64,000 bases of DNA, from positions 2,271,213-2,335,212 of the forward strand of contig NZ_LR733519.1 in NCBI RefSeq assembly GCF_902506145.1, read 5' to 3'. Shown one piece after another: positions 34,513-42,889 of this stretch; the stretch's first letter is position 1; each line of letters begins with the position of its first letter. Source of the stretch: Burkholderia sp. 8Y (GTDB taxonomy: Bacteria > Pseudomonadota > Gammaproteobacteria > Burkholderiales > Burkholderiaceae). A program made the position numbers and the translations under genes. The notes beneath the pieces are model-generated. The model had not been told where the DNA came from. It made no database searches and was given only the letters and a program-made list of their open reading frames with translations.

Positions 34513-34896
34513 TCAGTGTATCGGCGCGACCGTCCCGAGCTTCTCGGCGAGCATCCTTTCGTACACGCCGAAATGCAGGTCCACTTCTTCCTGCGTGACC
34601 GTCTGAACGAAGAGGTTGATCTGCTCCGGCATCAGTCCGAACACGGTGGCGAGAGCGGCTTCCAGTTGCGGCGCGCATACGCGGTCTTCGGCTACCGTGG
34701 TTCCCACGGTGATGTCGTACACCTTCTCGTGCCGAAAGACGATTTCCACGATCCTCGCCCGCGCGCTCATGTTCTGGTCTACCGCGAGGCGAGCGACTTC
34801 CGCCATCTGATGCATGATCTCGGTGGGAAAGCCCCGGGTCGAACGCAGCTTGATGCGATGTCGTCCGAGCGTTTTCCAGTCGGTATCGAATTCCAC
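34513..34896 (-). CDS. Hypothetical protein
   Basis: 127 residues from a GTG with AAGGAG six bases upstream. Soluble, mixed alpha/beta: DWKTLGRHRIKLRSTRGFPT, ARARIVEIVFRHEKVYDITV, then helical QLEAALATVFGLMPEQINLF. I do not recognise the family. Diverges from the Hsp20 genes and is upstream of the DUF2382 pair, so it may share their stress control. Confidence 0.65.
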   Translation of the reverse strand: MEFDTDWKTLGRHRIKLRSTRGFPTEIMHQMAEVARLAVDQNMSARARIVEIVFRHEKVYDITVGTTVAEDRVCAPQLEAALATVFGLMPEQINLFVQTVTQEEVDLHFGVYERMLAEKLGTVAPIH

Positions 34897-34976
34897 GACA
34901 TTCTCCTTGTGACCTGGTGCGCGGATGGTATGGGCGACGCCTCCGTTTTCAAGCCTGAGAAGAACAAGCTCGCCCC

Positions 34977-35004
34977 CTTGAAAATTGCGCGAGCTTTAAT
35001 ATAT
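34977..35004 (+). promoter_or_regulatory. Candidate sigma-32-type promoter for the Hsp20 genes
   Basis: CCCCCTTGAAA (34973-34983) matches the heat-shock -35 pattern, followed after about 14 bases by an AT-rich TAATATAT (34997-35004) near the -10 position. The -10 does not match CCCCAT well. It would give a leader of about 120 bases before the first Hsp20 ATG. Confidence 0.45.
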
Positions 35005-35108
35005 TGGCCTCGTAAAGCGTGAAGGCAGCCGCTCGCAATGGGCGCTGCGTGTTCCAACCTTAATTGTCCGCGGCATGGGGCAGCTAAGCTGAAGCGCATC
35101 GAGCTTCC

Positions 35109-35126
35109 CTCCTGCCGCCAGAGGAG
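35109..35126 (+). promoter_or_regulatory. Hairpin masking the Hsp20 ribosome binding site
   Basis: CTCCT (35109-35113) can pair with AGGAG (35122-35126), the ribosome binding site of the first Hsp20 gene, around an 8-base loop. Small heat-shock genes are often controlled by such RNA thermometers; five base pairs make this only a candidate. Confidence 0.35.
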
Positions 35127-35133
35127 AGCAAAA

Positions 35134-35574
35134 ATGAACGAAGCTTTCACTGGAGCGGATCTCTTCAGCGACTTGGAAAGATTGCAGCGGCAACTGTCCA
35201 GCGTGTTCGACGGCTTCCCGAGAAGCCTGCGTTCGAGCCGCCCGGGCGTGTTCCCGCCCATCAACATCGGCTCGACCGATGACACCATCGAAATCGTTGC
35301 GTTCGCGCCGGGGCTTGATGCGAGCAAGCTCGATATCAGCATCGACAAGGGCCTGCTCAACATTGCCGGCGAACGCGTGACGCGCGACGGCGACTTGCCC
35401 GAAGGTGCGCGCGAGTATGCGCAGGAGCGGTTCGACGGCGCTTTCCGGCGCGTGATCGAACTGCCGCAGCAGGCGGACCCGGACAAGGTGCAGGCGCGTT
35501 ATGTCGATGGCTGTTTGCTGATTTCGGTCGGCAAGCGGGAGGCATCGAAACCGCGTGCCATTACCGTGCAATGA
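35134..35574 (+). CDS. Small heat-shock protein, Hsp20 family
   Basis: 146 residues with an alpha-crystallin domain (about 45-146): NIGSTDDTIEIVAFAPGLDA, KLDISIDKGLLNIAGERVTR, ERFDGAFRRVIELPQQADPD. ATP-independent chaperone that holds unfolding proteins. AGAGGAGAG precedes ATG 35134. First gene of an Hsp20 pair; the next starts 32 bases after its stop. Confidence 0.92.
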   Translation: MNEAFTGADLFSDLERLQRQLSSVFDGFPRSLRSSRPGVFPPINIGSTDDTIEIVAFAPGLDASKLDISIDKGLLNIAGERVTRDGDLPEGAREYAQERFDGAFRRVIELPQQADPDKVQARYVDGCLLISVGKREASKPRAITVQ

Positions 35575-35606
35575 ATCGTGGAGTAATCAAAGCAAGAGGT
35601 GACACC

Positions 35607-36014
35607 ATGAGCGACACCACGCAAATCGCGGAACGCGAACACGGCGCTGTGGCTCGTCAGGCGTCCAGCCGGGAACAGCGCCGGATGACGCTTGCGCCGA
35701 GCGTCGATATCGTCGAGGACATGCACGCCGTCACTGTGTGGGCGGACCTGCCCGGCGTATCGAAGGACCGGCTCGATGTGAAGGTGCACGACGGCAGTCT
35801 GATCATCGAAGGGGAGTCGGTCGTGCCGGTGCCGTCCAATCTGCGGCTCGCGCACGCGGAAGTTCGCGCGCCGTATTTCTCGCGCACGTTCACCGTGAGC
35901 GATGACTTCGACACATCGAAGATCGAAGCGACGCTCAAGGACGGCGTGCTGAAGCTGACGCTGCCGCGCCGCGAGGAAGCCAAGCCGCGACGCATCGAAG
36001 TAACCGCCGCGTGA
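35607..36014 (+). CDS. Small heat-shock protein, Hsp20 family
   Basis: 135 residues, alpha-crystallin domain from about 25: SVDIVEDMHAVTVWADLPGV, DRLDVKVHDGSLIIEGESV, VRAPYFSRTFTVSDDFD and the end DGVLKLTLPRREEAKPRRIE. GAGGTG precedes ATG 35607; an upstream in-frame ATG overlaps the previous stop but lacks a good site. The pair resembles the two-gene Hsp20 operons of other proteobacteria, whose products form mixed oligomers. Confidence 0.92.
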   Translation: MSDTTQIAEREHGAVARQASSREQRRMTLAPSVDIVEDMHAVTVWADLPGVSKDRLDVKVHDGSLIIEGESVVPVPSNLRLAHAEVRAPYFSRTFTVSDDFDTSKIEATLKDGVLKLTLPRREEAKPRRIEVTAA

Positions 36015-36053
36015 TGCGGTGGCGGGGCCGGCGCAACGCTGGCCCCGTGGCGT

Positions 36054-38432
36054 CTATCGCTGGCCGCTCGCTTCGTCTTGATCGCGCAAGGCTTCTTCGA
36101 GCTGTTCGAGCGTATAGGGCTTGCGCAACGCCTGCCACTCGAAGCCCTGCACTTCGTTGTCCAGCACGGTGTCTCCGGACGCGAAAATGACGCGCACGCC
36201 GGGACAACGTTCGATAGCGCGCCGCGCCAGTTCGGTGCCCGCCATATCGGGAAGATTGACGTCGGTGAGCAGCACGTCGAAAGCCTCGTGCGTCATGGCA
36301 TCGAGCGCCTCGCTCGCGTTCGCCATGCTCGCCACGCGATGGCCGAGCATGACGAGCAGTTCGCTCACGGCTTCGCGAGCGAAGCGGTCGTCTTCCACGA
36401 CGAGCACGTGTTTTGCAGCGTCGCGCGCCGGGGAAGGATCGGCTTGCGCATGTCTGGCTGCGGGCGGATGCTTCGAAGTCCCGAGCATCTGCCGGATCTT
36501 AAACGCGAGGTCTTCGCGGCTGTAGGGCTTGCTGAGCAATTCCACGCCGGGATCGAGACGCCCGCCGTGGACGATCGCATTTTGCGTATAGCCGGACGTG
36601 AACAGCACGCGCAGCGTCGGCTGCATCTCCACCGCGCGCCGCGCCATCTCGGGGCTCTTGAGCGAGCCGGGCATCACGACATCGGTGAAGACGAGATCGA
36701 TGTGCACGCCGCTGCTCAACACGACGAGCGCCTGATCGGCGTTGTCGGCCTTGAGCACGTGATAGCCGAGGTCCGTCAGCATCTCGATGACGGTGGCCTG
36801 CACCTTCTGGTCGTCCTCGACGACGAGTATGGTTTCCGTGCCGCCCGTCACGGGCGCGTTTCGCCACGTAGCCGGTTCGAGCGCCTCCACGAGCGATCGC
36901 GGCAAATAGACACGCACCGTCGTGCCGTGGCCGACTTCGCTGTAAATGCGGATATGGCCGCCGCTCTGTTTGATGAAGCCGTACGCCATGCTGAGCCCGA
37001 GCCCCGTGCCTTCGCCTTCGGGCTTCGTGCTGAAGAACGGATCGAATGCGCGCTCCAGCACTTCGGGCGGCATGCCGACGCCCGTATCCGTCACGCCGAG
37101 CATCACGTACTGTCCCGCCGGCACGTCTGAGAGCGTGCGCACGTAGCGGTCGTCGAGCATCGCGTTCGCCAGTTCGAGCGTCAGTTTGCCGCCGTCGGGC
37201 ATGGCGTCGCGGGCGTTGATCGCCAGGTTGAGCAGCACGTTTTCGAGCTGATGCAAGTCGACGAAAGCGTTCCACAGGCCGCCCGACACCACGGTTTCCA
37301 CCTCAATGGTTTCGCCGAGGGCGCGGCGCAGAAGGTCGTCCATGCCGCGGACCATCGAGGCGAGATTCACGGACACGGGCCGCAGCGCCTGCCTGCGGCC
37401 GAACGCGAGCAATTGCGAAGCGAGCTTCGCGCCGCGTTCCACGGCATCGATGGCATTGCCGAGCCGGTCCATGCTCCAGTTATCGCCCGCGCAGCGGCTG
37501 CGCAGCAGTTCGAGATTGCCGCGCAACACTTGCAGCACGTTGTTGAAGTCGTGCGCGACGCCGCCCGTCAGCTTGCCGATGGCTTCCATCTTCTGCGCCT
37601 GCAACAGCGCGGCGCGCGTCTCTTCAAGCAACTGATCCGCCTCGCGCTTTTCCGTGACGTCGCGCGTGATCTTGGCGAAGCCGATCAGCGTGCCGGTTTC
37701 GTCGCGAATGGCGTCCACGATCACATGCGCCCAGAAGCGCGTGCCGTCGCGGCGCAAGCGCCAGCCTTCGGACTCGAACCGCCCCTCGCGGGCGGCGGTT
37801 TTGAGCGCGCGCTGCGGCAGGCCGGCTGCTGCATCTTCGGGCGAATAGAAGCGCGAGAAGTGCGAGCCGATGATTTCGTCGGCCGTATAACCCTTGATGC
37901 GCCGTGCGCCGCTGTTCCAGTTGGTCACCAGGCCTTCGGGCGACAGCATGAAGATGGAGTAGTCCGTCACCCCCTCGACGAGCAGGCGGAAGCGCCGCTC
38001 GCTTTCGATGACCGCGTCGTGCGCCTGTCGCTTGTCGCTTTCATCCCGGACGATCTTCACGAAGCCGATGAGCGACCCGTCCGCGTCGGAAAGGGCCGTG
38101 GTCAGCACGCTCGCCCAGAACACCGACCCGTCCTTGCGCCTGCGCCAGCCTTCGGTTTCGAAGCTGCGGTGCGCGCGCGCCTCGCGCAATTCGTTCTCGA
38201 GCGTCATGCGCTCGCGGCCGTCGTCGGGAAAGAAGACCGAGTAGTGCCGTCCGATGATTTCGTCGTCCGCGTAGCCGTAGATGGCCGTGCCGCCCGGGTT
38301 CCACGTGGACACGCGGCCTTCGGGCGTCAGGCAGAACGCTGCAAGGTTGGTCGTGGAATCGACCCAGATGCGTGCCCAGTCAGGGCGCATGCCGGCTGGC
38401 GTGTTCTCGCTATTGCGCATGACATTCGTCAT
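36054..38432 (-). CDS. Hybrid sensor histidine kinase with two PAS and two receiver domains
   Basis: 792 residues, no membrane helix, so cytoplasmic. Order: PAS (about 20-135), PAS (145-262), HisKA with H294 (GGVAHDFNN), ATPase (about 395-512: LAINARDAMPDGG, DTGVGM, EGTGLGLSMAYGF), receiver 1 (534-650, D584) and receiver 2 (676-788, D724). Both PAS domains have the MEKR-type pattern (TNWNSGARRIKGYTADEIIG). The double C-terminal receiver without a DNA-binding output implies phosphotransfer to another protein. Converges with the Hsp20 pair. Ligand unknown. Confidence 0.92.
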   Translation of the reverse strand: MTNVMRNSENTPAGMRPDWARIWVDSTTNLAAFCLTPEGRVSTWNPGGTAIYGYADDEIIGRHYSVFFPDDGRERMTLENELREARAHRSFETEGWRRRKDGSVFWASVLTTALSDADGSLIGFVKIVRDESDKRQAHDAVIESERRFRLLVEGVTDYSIFMLSPEGLVTNWNSGARRIKGYTADEIIGSHFSRFYSPEDAAAGLPQRALKTAAREGRFESEGWRLRRDGTRFWAHVIVDAIRDETGTLIGFAKITRDVTEKREADQLLEETRAALLQAQKMEAIGKLTGGVAHDFNNVLQVLRGNLELLRSRCAGDNWSMDRLGNAIDAVERGAKLASQLLAFGRRQALRPVSVNLASMVRGMDDLLRRALGETIEVETVVSGGLWNAFVDLHQLENVLLNLAINARDAMPDGGKLTLELANAMLDDRYVRTLSDVPAGQYVMLGVTDTGVGMPPEVLERAFDPFFSTKPEGEGTGLGLSMAYGFIKQSGGHIRIYSEVGHGTTVRVYLPRSLVEALEPATWRNAPVTGGTETILVVEDDQKVQATVIEMLTDLGYHVLKADNADQALVVLSSGVHIDLVFTDVVMPGSLKSPEMARRAVEMQPTLRVLFTSGYTQNAIVHGGRLDPGVELLSKPYSREDLAFKIRQMLGTSKHPPAARHAQADPSPARDAAKHVLVVEDDRFAREAVSELLVMLGHRVASMANASEALDAMTHEAFDVLLTDVNLPDMAGTELARRAIERCPGVRVIFASGDTVLDNEVQGFEWQALRKPYTLEQLEEALRDQDEASGQR

Positions 38433-38692
38433 CGGTTCTTTTGGCTCGCTGACCCTACACGCGGCAATGAGATGGTGTTGGTGGACGTCTCCTGGACGAA
38501 CCATTCTAGCGGCTTGCTCGCCCGGCGTCGAACGGCGTCACGGCCGGCTGCGGAAAAAGGGAGGAATTGGGCGCAAGAAGCGTGCGGCGGCGGGAAATGC
38601 GCGCACAGACAGACACAGGCGGGCAGGCGCGGCTGCCCGGCTGCCGGGGAGTGAGCATGACGGCGCTTAAGGCGCCCGAGGCGCCTCGAACG

Positions 38693-38947
38693 CTAGTCGA
38701 GATCGCTGTAGTAAACGTAGGAGGGCTGACGCAGCTTTCCTTCCTTGCCGACCGAATCGGGCGAGTCCGGCAGACGCGGCAGCTTGTCCCACAGCAGCGC
38801 GCGCCCGAGCCTCTGGTTCCGGTCCATATCCGGATGGTCCTCTTTGAGCCGGTTGAGAAACTGCTCGAACTCCGACACATACAGGCCGGTCGATACGCCG
38901 CCTTGTTCGCGATGACGTTTGAACAAGCCCACTTTCTTCTCCTTCAT
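38693..38947 (-). CDS. DUF3460 family protein
   Basis: 84 residues. YVSEFEQFLNRLKEDHPDMD, then RNQRLGRALLWDK and the YYSDLD end are the DUF3460 pattern typical of Burkholderiales. Small, soluble, function unknown. It is separate from its neighbours. Confidence 0.88.
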   Translation of the reverse strand: MKEKKVGLFKRHREQGGVSTGLYVSEFEQFLNRLKEDHPDMDRNQRLGRALLWDKLPRLPDSPDSVGKEGKLRQPSYVYYSDLD

Positions 38948-38989
38948 CAGGGTTCGCTGGTTCCGCTCACGGCATGATCGCGGTCGTGT

Positions 38990-39553
38990 TCAGGCATCCG
39001 CGATGCGCTCGAAGCTGAACACGTGCGATGTCTTCGATCCGTTCATCTGCTGCTCGTAGAGCGTCTCGGTGAACACCACGCGATAGCCGCGCCTCGGCAG
39101 GATCGGCGGTACGTTGCCGGTCGGGCGGCTGTCGATGCCGCCGAGCCCGAGCGCGGGCGTACGCACGTTGTTCGAGAGCGTCGCGTTCGATGAGATCACG
39201 TTGTCGTGCCAGCCCGACAGATCGCGGCTCGCTTCGATCGACTTCGCGTCGGCGTCCACGGTGTCGTCGGTGGACTCCATGGCGTCGCTGTCGACCGAGC
39301 GGATGCGGCTCTCTGCTTCCCGCACCGGATCGGACGAGCCGTTGCTGGCCGCGTCCTCGTCGATCGACGGCAGCGCGCCGTTTGCGTCGGCGGGGCCCGG
39401 TTCCGCCGAGCTTGCGTGGCTCGTGCTGCCGAACTCCTTGGCCTGCGTCTGTGCGTCAGGCGAAGCGGTGCCCGTCGCGGGCGTCTTCGCGGGGCTCTTG
39501 GCCGCCATTTCTTTTTGCTGCTGCTGTGACGGATTGCCTTCTGCGTTCTGCAT
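38990..39553 (-). CDS. Hypothetical protein with disordered N-terminal half
   Basis: 187 residues. Residues 1-115 are Ser/Ala/Asp/Gln-rich and probably unstructured; the last 65 (NVPPILPRRGYRVVFTETLY, SKTSHVFSFERIADA) look folded. GAGGAC precedes the ATG. No known domain recognised, no signal peptide. Same strand as DUF3460 and DUF2252 genes. Confidence 0.6.
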   Translation of the reverse strand: MQNAEGNPSQQQQKEMAAKSPAKTPATGTASPDAQTQAKEFGSTSHASSAEPGPADANGALPSIDEDAASNGSSDPVREAESRIRSVDSDAMESTDDTVDADAKSIEASRDLSGWHDNVISSNATLSNNVRTPALGLGGIDSRPTGNVPPILPRRGYRVVFTETLYEQQMNGSKTSHVFSFERIADA

Positions 39554-39656
39554 TGCGTCCTCGTCGAATCGGTTGAATGCTCAAGTGAACAGGGCGGTGC
39601 ATTCCGCGTGCCTGCATCGCGTGGGTGCGCGGTGCACGTCGCGCCGCATGCCTCGC

Positions 39657-40874
39657 TTACGCCGCCGCGAGCGCATAGCGCCGGCAGTGTTCGAGATAGC
39701 CGACTTCGTGACTGCCGACCAGTTCCACGATGCTGCTCCACAGCCATAGCGGCGCGTCGATGGACTTGGGCTTCGTGCGCTTCAGTTCGGCAAGCCAGCT
39801 CCGGCGCGTGGCCTTGTCCATCTGCCGGGCGTGCGCCTGCCCGACGACGAACGCGAGATAACGCGCCACTTCCATCGCTTCGGCTTGCCCGATGTGCTCG
39901 ATTTCGAGCTTCAGGTCCTGCGGCAGCAGTTCGCGCAGAATCACGGGCCGTCCTTGCATGCTCGCGGACCGCATGCGCTCGCCGAGATGCGGCGACAGAT
40001 TGCGCGCGCCTTCCACCACGCGTTCCGCGTTGTCGCGCGGCATGCTGGTGCCCGGATAGCGCGGCGCGGCGGCCTTCACGCCTTCCTTAATGTCGATCAG
40101 GCACAGATCGTCGCCGTCGACGACGCCGCCGTCCACATCGAGCAGCACCGCGTAGCGCAGGCGTCCGAGGGAACTGCAGCCTTTGACCCAGTACGCGGCG
40201 TCGAGCACCGTCACCTCGCCGGTGTCGGGCCGGCCGCGCAGGTTAGTCGCGAGCTTGGCGAGCGTTTCCTTCTGGAACAGCGCCTCGATCTCCGCGCGCT
40301 CGTCTTTGCTGACGGGCCAGAAGCGGCTGCCGAAAGGGATGGTCGGCTGGATGTCGTCGAGACGTTCCAGCGCCAGATGCTTCCACGAGCGGCGCACCGC
40401 TTCGCGCATCACCACGCGCACGACTTCCGGCTTGCGGCACGCATCGCTCGCATCGGTCTCCGGGTCGAAGGCGAGCGCGTAGCCTTCGAAGAGGGCTTCG
40501 ATCATGTTGATCGTGGTGACGCCGGGCAAGGCGGAGCCGCGCGCCGCGGTCGCGAGCGACAGCCCGAGCCGGATCAGGTCATGCACCGGATTGCCGATGA
40601 CCGTCTGGTCGAGATCGCGTATCTGAATCTCGATGCGCTTGTTCGCATCCGCGACGGGGCCGAGATTGCCGGTGTGGCAGTCGCCGCAAATCCAGATCGC
40701 CGGGCCTTGCGGCAAGCCGCGAATGTCCGCCTGTTCCAGCCAGTCGTAGAACTTCGACGTGTTGCCGCGCACGTAGGCGTGCGTCGAACGGGCCATCTTG
40801 GCATTGCGTCGGGCCGTGAGTATTTCCTGACGGCTCTCGAATTCAGGTACTTTTTGCTTGGATGGCTTGGGCAT
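39657..40874 (-). CDS. DUF2252 family protein (kinase-like fold)
   Basis: 405 residues. ARSTHAYVRGNTSKFYDWLE, GDCHTGNLGPVADANKRIEI, IRDLDQTVIGNPVHDLIRLG and ECHARQMD-type VGQAHARQMDKATRRSWLAE define DUF2252, whose HxGN and DxD patterns resemble aminoglycoside-phosphotransferase-like kinases. Substrate and reaction are unknown. Start taken at ATG 40874; a longer reading frame upstream is not protein-like. Confidence 0.85.
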   Translation of the reverse strand: MPKPSKQKVPEFESRQEILTARRNAKMARSTHAYVRGNTSKFYDWLEQADIRGLPQGPAIWICGDCHTGNLGPVADANKRIEIQIRDLDQTVIGNPVHDLIRLGLSLATAARGSALPGVTTINMIEALFEGYALAFDPETDASDACRKPEVVRVVMREAVRRSWKHLALERLDDIQPTIPFGSRFWPVSKDERAEIEALFQKETLAKLATNLRGRPDTGEVTVLDAAYWVKGCSSLGRLRYAVLLDVDGGVVDGDDLCLIDIKEGVKAAAPRYPGTSMPRDNAERVVEGARNLSPHLGERMRSASMQGRPVILRELLPQDLKLEIEHIGQAEAMEVARYLAFVVGQAHARQMDKATRRSWLAELKRTKPKSIDAPLWLWSSIVELVGSHEVGYLEHCRRYALAAA

Positions 40875-41023
40875 GAATCTTCTTGCGTGTGGTTCTTGCG
40901 TATGGAAGCGCGGCATACCCCGCAGGACATGTGCCTGCACCGCACAAATCGGAGGCGCACGTGCGTTGCAGGCACGCCGAATGCGCTGTGCGTCGCACCC
41001 GACAAGCCGTTGCAGGTGCCGCT

Positions 41024-41731
41024 GTGCAATCCCCTCCGTTCAGACTGACCGACTGGCATCGCTTCCTGTTCGGCAATGCGTCATGGCCCTTCCTGCTCGA
41101 AGTGCTGCTTAGAACCTGCGCGACCTACGTGCTTCTCGTCATCGCCATGCGCTTGCTGGGCCGGCGCGTGGCTGCGCAATTCACGCTGTTCGAAATCTCC
41201 ATCGTCGTGACGCTGGCCGCGGCCATTGGCGTGCCGTTGCAGGCGGCCAATCGCGGCATGCTGCCGCCGTTTCTCATCGCGCTGGTCGCGGTCGCGCTTC
41301 AGCGGATCATCGCGTCGGCGGGCATCTTGCATCGGCGCGTGGAGACGATGATATCGACCGATGTCACGCTGCTCGCGCGGGAAGGGCGGCTCGAACATGC
41401 GGAACTTGCGCGCGCCGCGATGCCGCGCGAGAAGGTCTACGAAGCGATGCGGCTCGCCGGCTGGCAGCATCTCGGCCAGATCAGCCGCCTCTACATGGAG
41501 CCGTCGGGCGCGTTCTCGTTCATCCCGGCGCGGCCCGCGAGGCCGGGCTTGTCGGTGCTGCCCGCCATCGACGAGGAATTGCGCGATGAAGCGCGCGTGC
41601 CGGGCTGCGCCGCGTGCCTGCATTGCGGCAATACCGTCGAAACGGAGCACGGCGGCCGATCCGTTGACCTGAGCTGCGACAACTGCGGATCGCGCGAATG
41701 GACCTACGCCGTGACGGAAGTGGAGCGTTGA
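41024..41731 (+). CDS. DUF421 (YetF-type) membrane protein with C-terminal zinc ribbon
   Basis: 235 residues from GTG 41024. Membrane helices cover about 22-100; then the DUF421 soluble domain (VTLLAREGRLEHAELARAAM, HLGQISRLYMEPSGAFSFI). A C-terminal four-cysteine ribbon follows: CAACLHCGNT and CDNCGSREW. Overlaps the next gene by one base (TGATG). DUF421 proteins of Bacillus have roles in spore or envelope functions; here unknown. Confidence 0.82.
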   Translation: MQSPPFRLTDWHRFLFGNASWPFLLEVLLRTCATYVLLVIAMRLLGRRVAAQFTLFEISIVVTLAAAIGVPLQAANRGMLPPFLIALVAVALQRIIASAGILHRRVETMISTDVTLLAREGRLEHAELARAAMPREKVYEAMRLAGWQHLGQISRLYMEPSGAFSFIPARPARPGLSVLPAIDEELRDEARVPGCAACLHCGNTVETEHGGRSVDLSCDNCGSREWTYAVTEVER

Positions 41732-42459
41732 TGCCTTTCATCGAGCGACTGCTGATCGGCGACGGACCGTGGGCTTTTCTCATCGAGGTCATTCCGCGAG
41801 CGGTCATCATGTATCTGATGCTGCTCGTCGCCATGCGGATGATGGGCAAGCGCGTCGCGGCGCAGTTGAGCATCACCGAACTCGCCGTGATCCTGATGCT
41901 CGGCGCGGCCATCGGCGTGCCGATTCAGGTGTCGTCGCAAGGCGTGCTGCCGGCCGCTGTCGTGCTGCTGGCGGTCGTCGCGCTGCAACGCCTGAGCGCG
42001 CGGGCGGGCCGCCGCTGGCGCAGATTCGAAGTGCTGGAGCAGGGCGACGTGACCATCCTCGTGAAAGACGGCCGCATGCTGCTGGATCAACTGAAAGCGA
42101 GCCAGATCTCGCGCGAGATGCTTGCATCCGAGTTACGGGCGGCAAACGTCGCGCATCTCGGGCAACTGCGCCGCGTGTACATGGAGGCGTCCGGCTCCAT
42201 CAGCATCGTGTGGAGAAAGGAGCCTTTGCCGGGGCTTACGGTGCGGCCCGACATGGAGCGGTCGCTGCTCGACGCGATCGGCGCGAAGGGCTACTTTTCC
42301 TGCTGGAGCTGCGGCGTCACGGTGCAGTCGCAAGAGCGTCCGGGGCGTCCGTGCGAAGCGTGCGGCTACGAGCGGTGGGAGTCCGCCGTGCGCGTGCCAG
42401 TGGAGCGGTCGACCGCCACCGACACGACCCACGCCGATGAGCAGACCGCGGCGTCCTAG
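41731..42459 (+). CDS. DUF421 (YetF-type) membrane protein with C-terminal zinc ribbon
   Basis: 242 residues, a paralogue of the preceding gene: VAMRMMGKRVAAQLSITELA, MLGAAIGVPIQVSSQGVLPA, VTILVKDGRMLLDQLKASQI, HLGQLRRVYMEASGSISIV, then the ribbon CWSCGVT and CEACGYERWESAV. Several N-terminal helices. Translationally coupled to its neighbour; the two may form a hetero-oligomer in the membrane. Confidence 0.85.
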   Translation: MPFIERLLIGDGPWAFLIEVIPRAVIMYLMLLVAMRMMGKRVAAQLSITELAVILMLGAAIGVPIQVSSQGVLPAAVVLLAVVALQRLSARAGRRWRRFEVLEQGDVTILVKDGRMLLDQLKASQISREMLASELRAANVAHLGQLRRVYMEASGSISIVWRKEPLPGLTVRPDMERSLLDAIGAKGYFSCWSCGVTVQSQERPGRPCEACGYERWESAVRVPVERSTATDTTHADEQTAAS

Positions 42460-42573
42460 CGCCTTGCAGACGGCATGCGCCGGCCCGTCGCGCGCCGGTC
42501 ATATTGCTTACACATCCCCTCGCTACGCTTCCGTGCGCTGAGTGCAACTGCCCACGCTTGCGAGAGAGGACGC

Positions 42574-42861
42574 ATGAAGAGAGCCGAAAGACGCCGCCAC
42601 GTAGCGGCGGGCATCGTCGTAGTCGCGTGCGCAACCGTTGGCGGCTGCAACAGCAAAGACGACACGGCAGTCGATCGCACTGCGGCAGCCTCTGCCCGCG
42701 CGAGCACGCAAGATCCCCGGCCCGCCGCAGCGGGAACGAGCGAACTGGAGAACTGGGCGATATCGGCGACGTCCACCGATGCACCGCGCCCGCCGCCGGC
42801 GGCTTCCGCGCAGGCCACCTCCGATGCGCTCGCCTTGCCGGTCATTCACACAGTCGACTGA
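42574..42861 (+). CDS. Small lipoprotein of unknown function
   Basis: 95 residues. Arg/Lys-rich N-terminus, hydrophobic core and lipobox VGGC, then a polar Ala/Ser/Thr-rich, probably disordered body. GAGAGAGGA before the ATG. Lies 28 bases upstream of the phospholipase gene and may be co-transcribed, raising the possibility of an accessory role in secretion; inference only. Confidence 0.65.
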   Translation: MKRAERRRHVAAGIVVVACATVGGCNSKDDTAVDRTAAASARASTQDPRPAAAGTSELENWAISATSTDAPRPPPAASAQATSDALALPVIHTVD

Positions 42862-42889
42862 GACCTTCCCTTTCTCCCCAGGTACACGG

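Noticed and set aside
38685..38700. ACGCTAGTCG near the DUF3460 stop, matching part of the 160-bp repeat core
   Set aside because: Only ten bases match and the TAG is the gene's own stop; probably chance.
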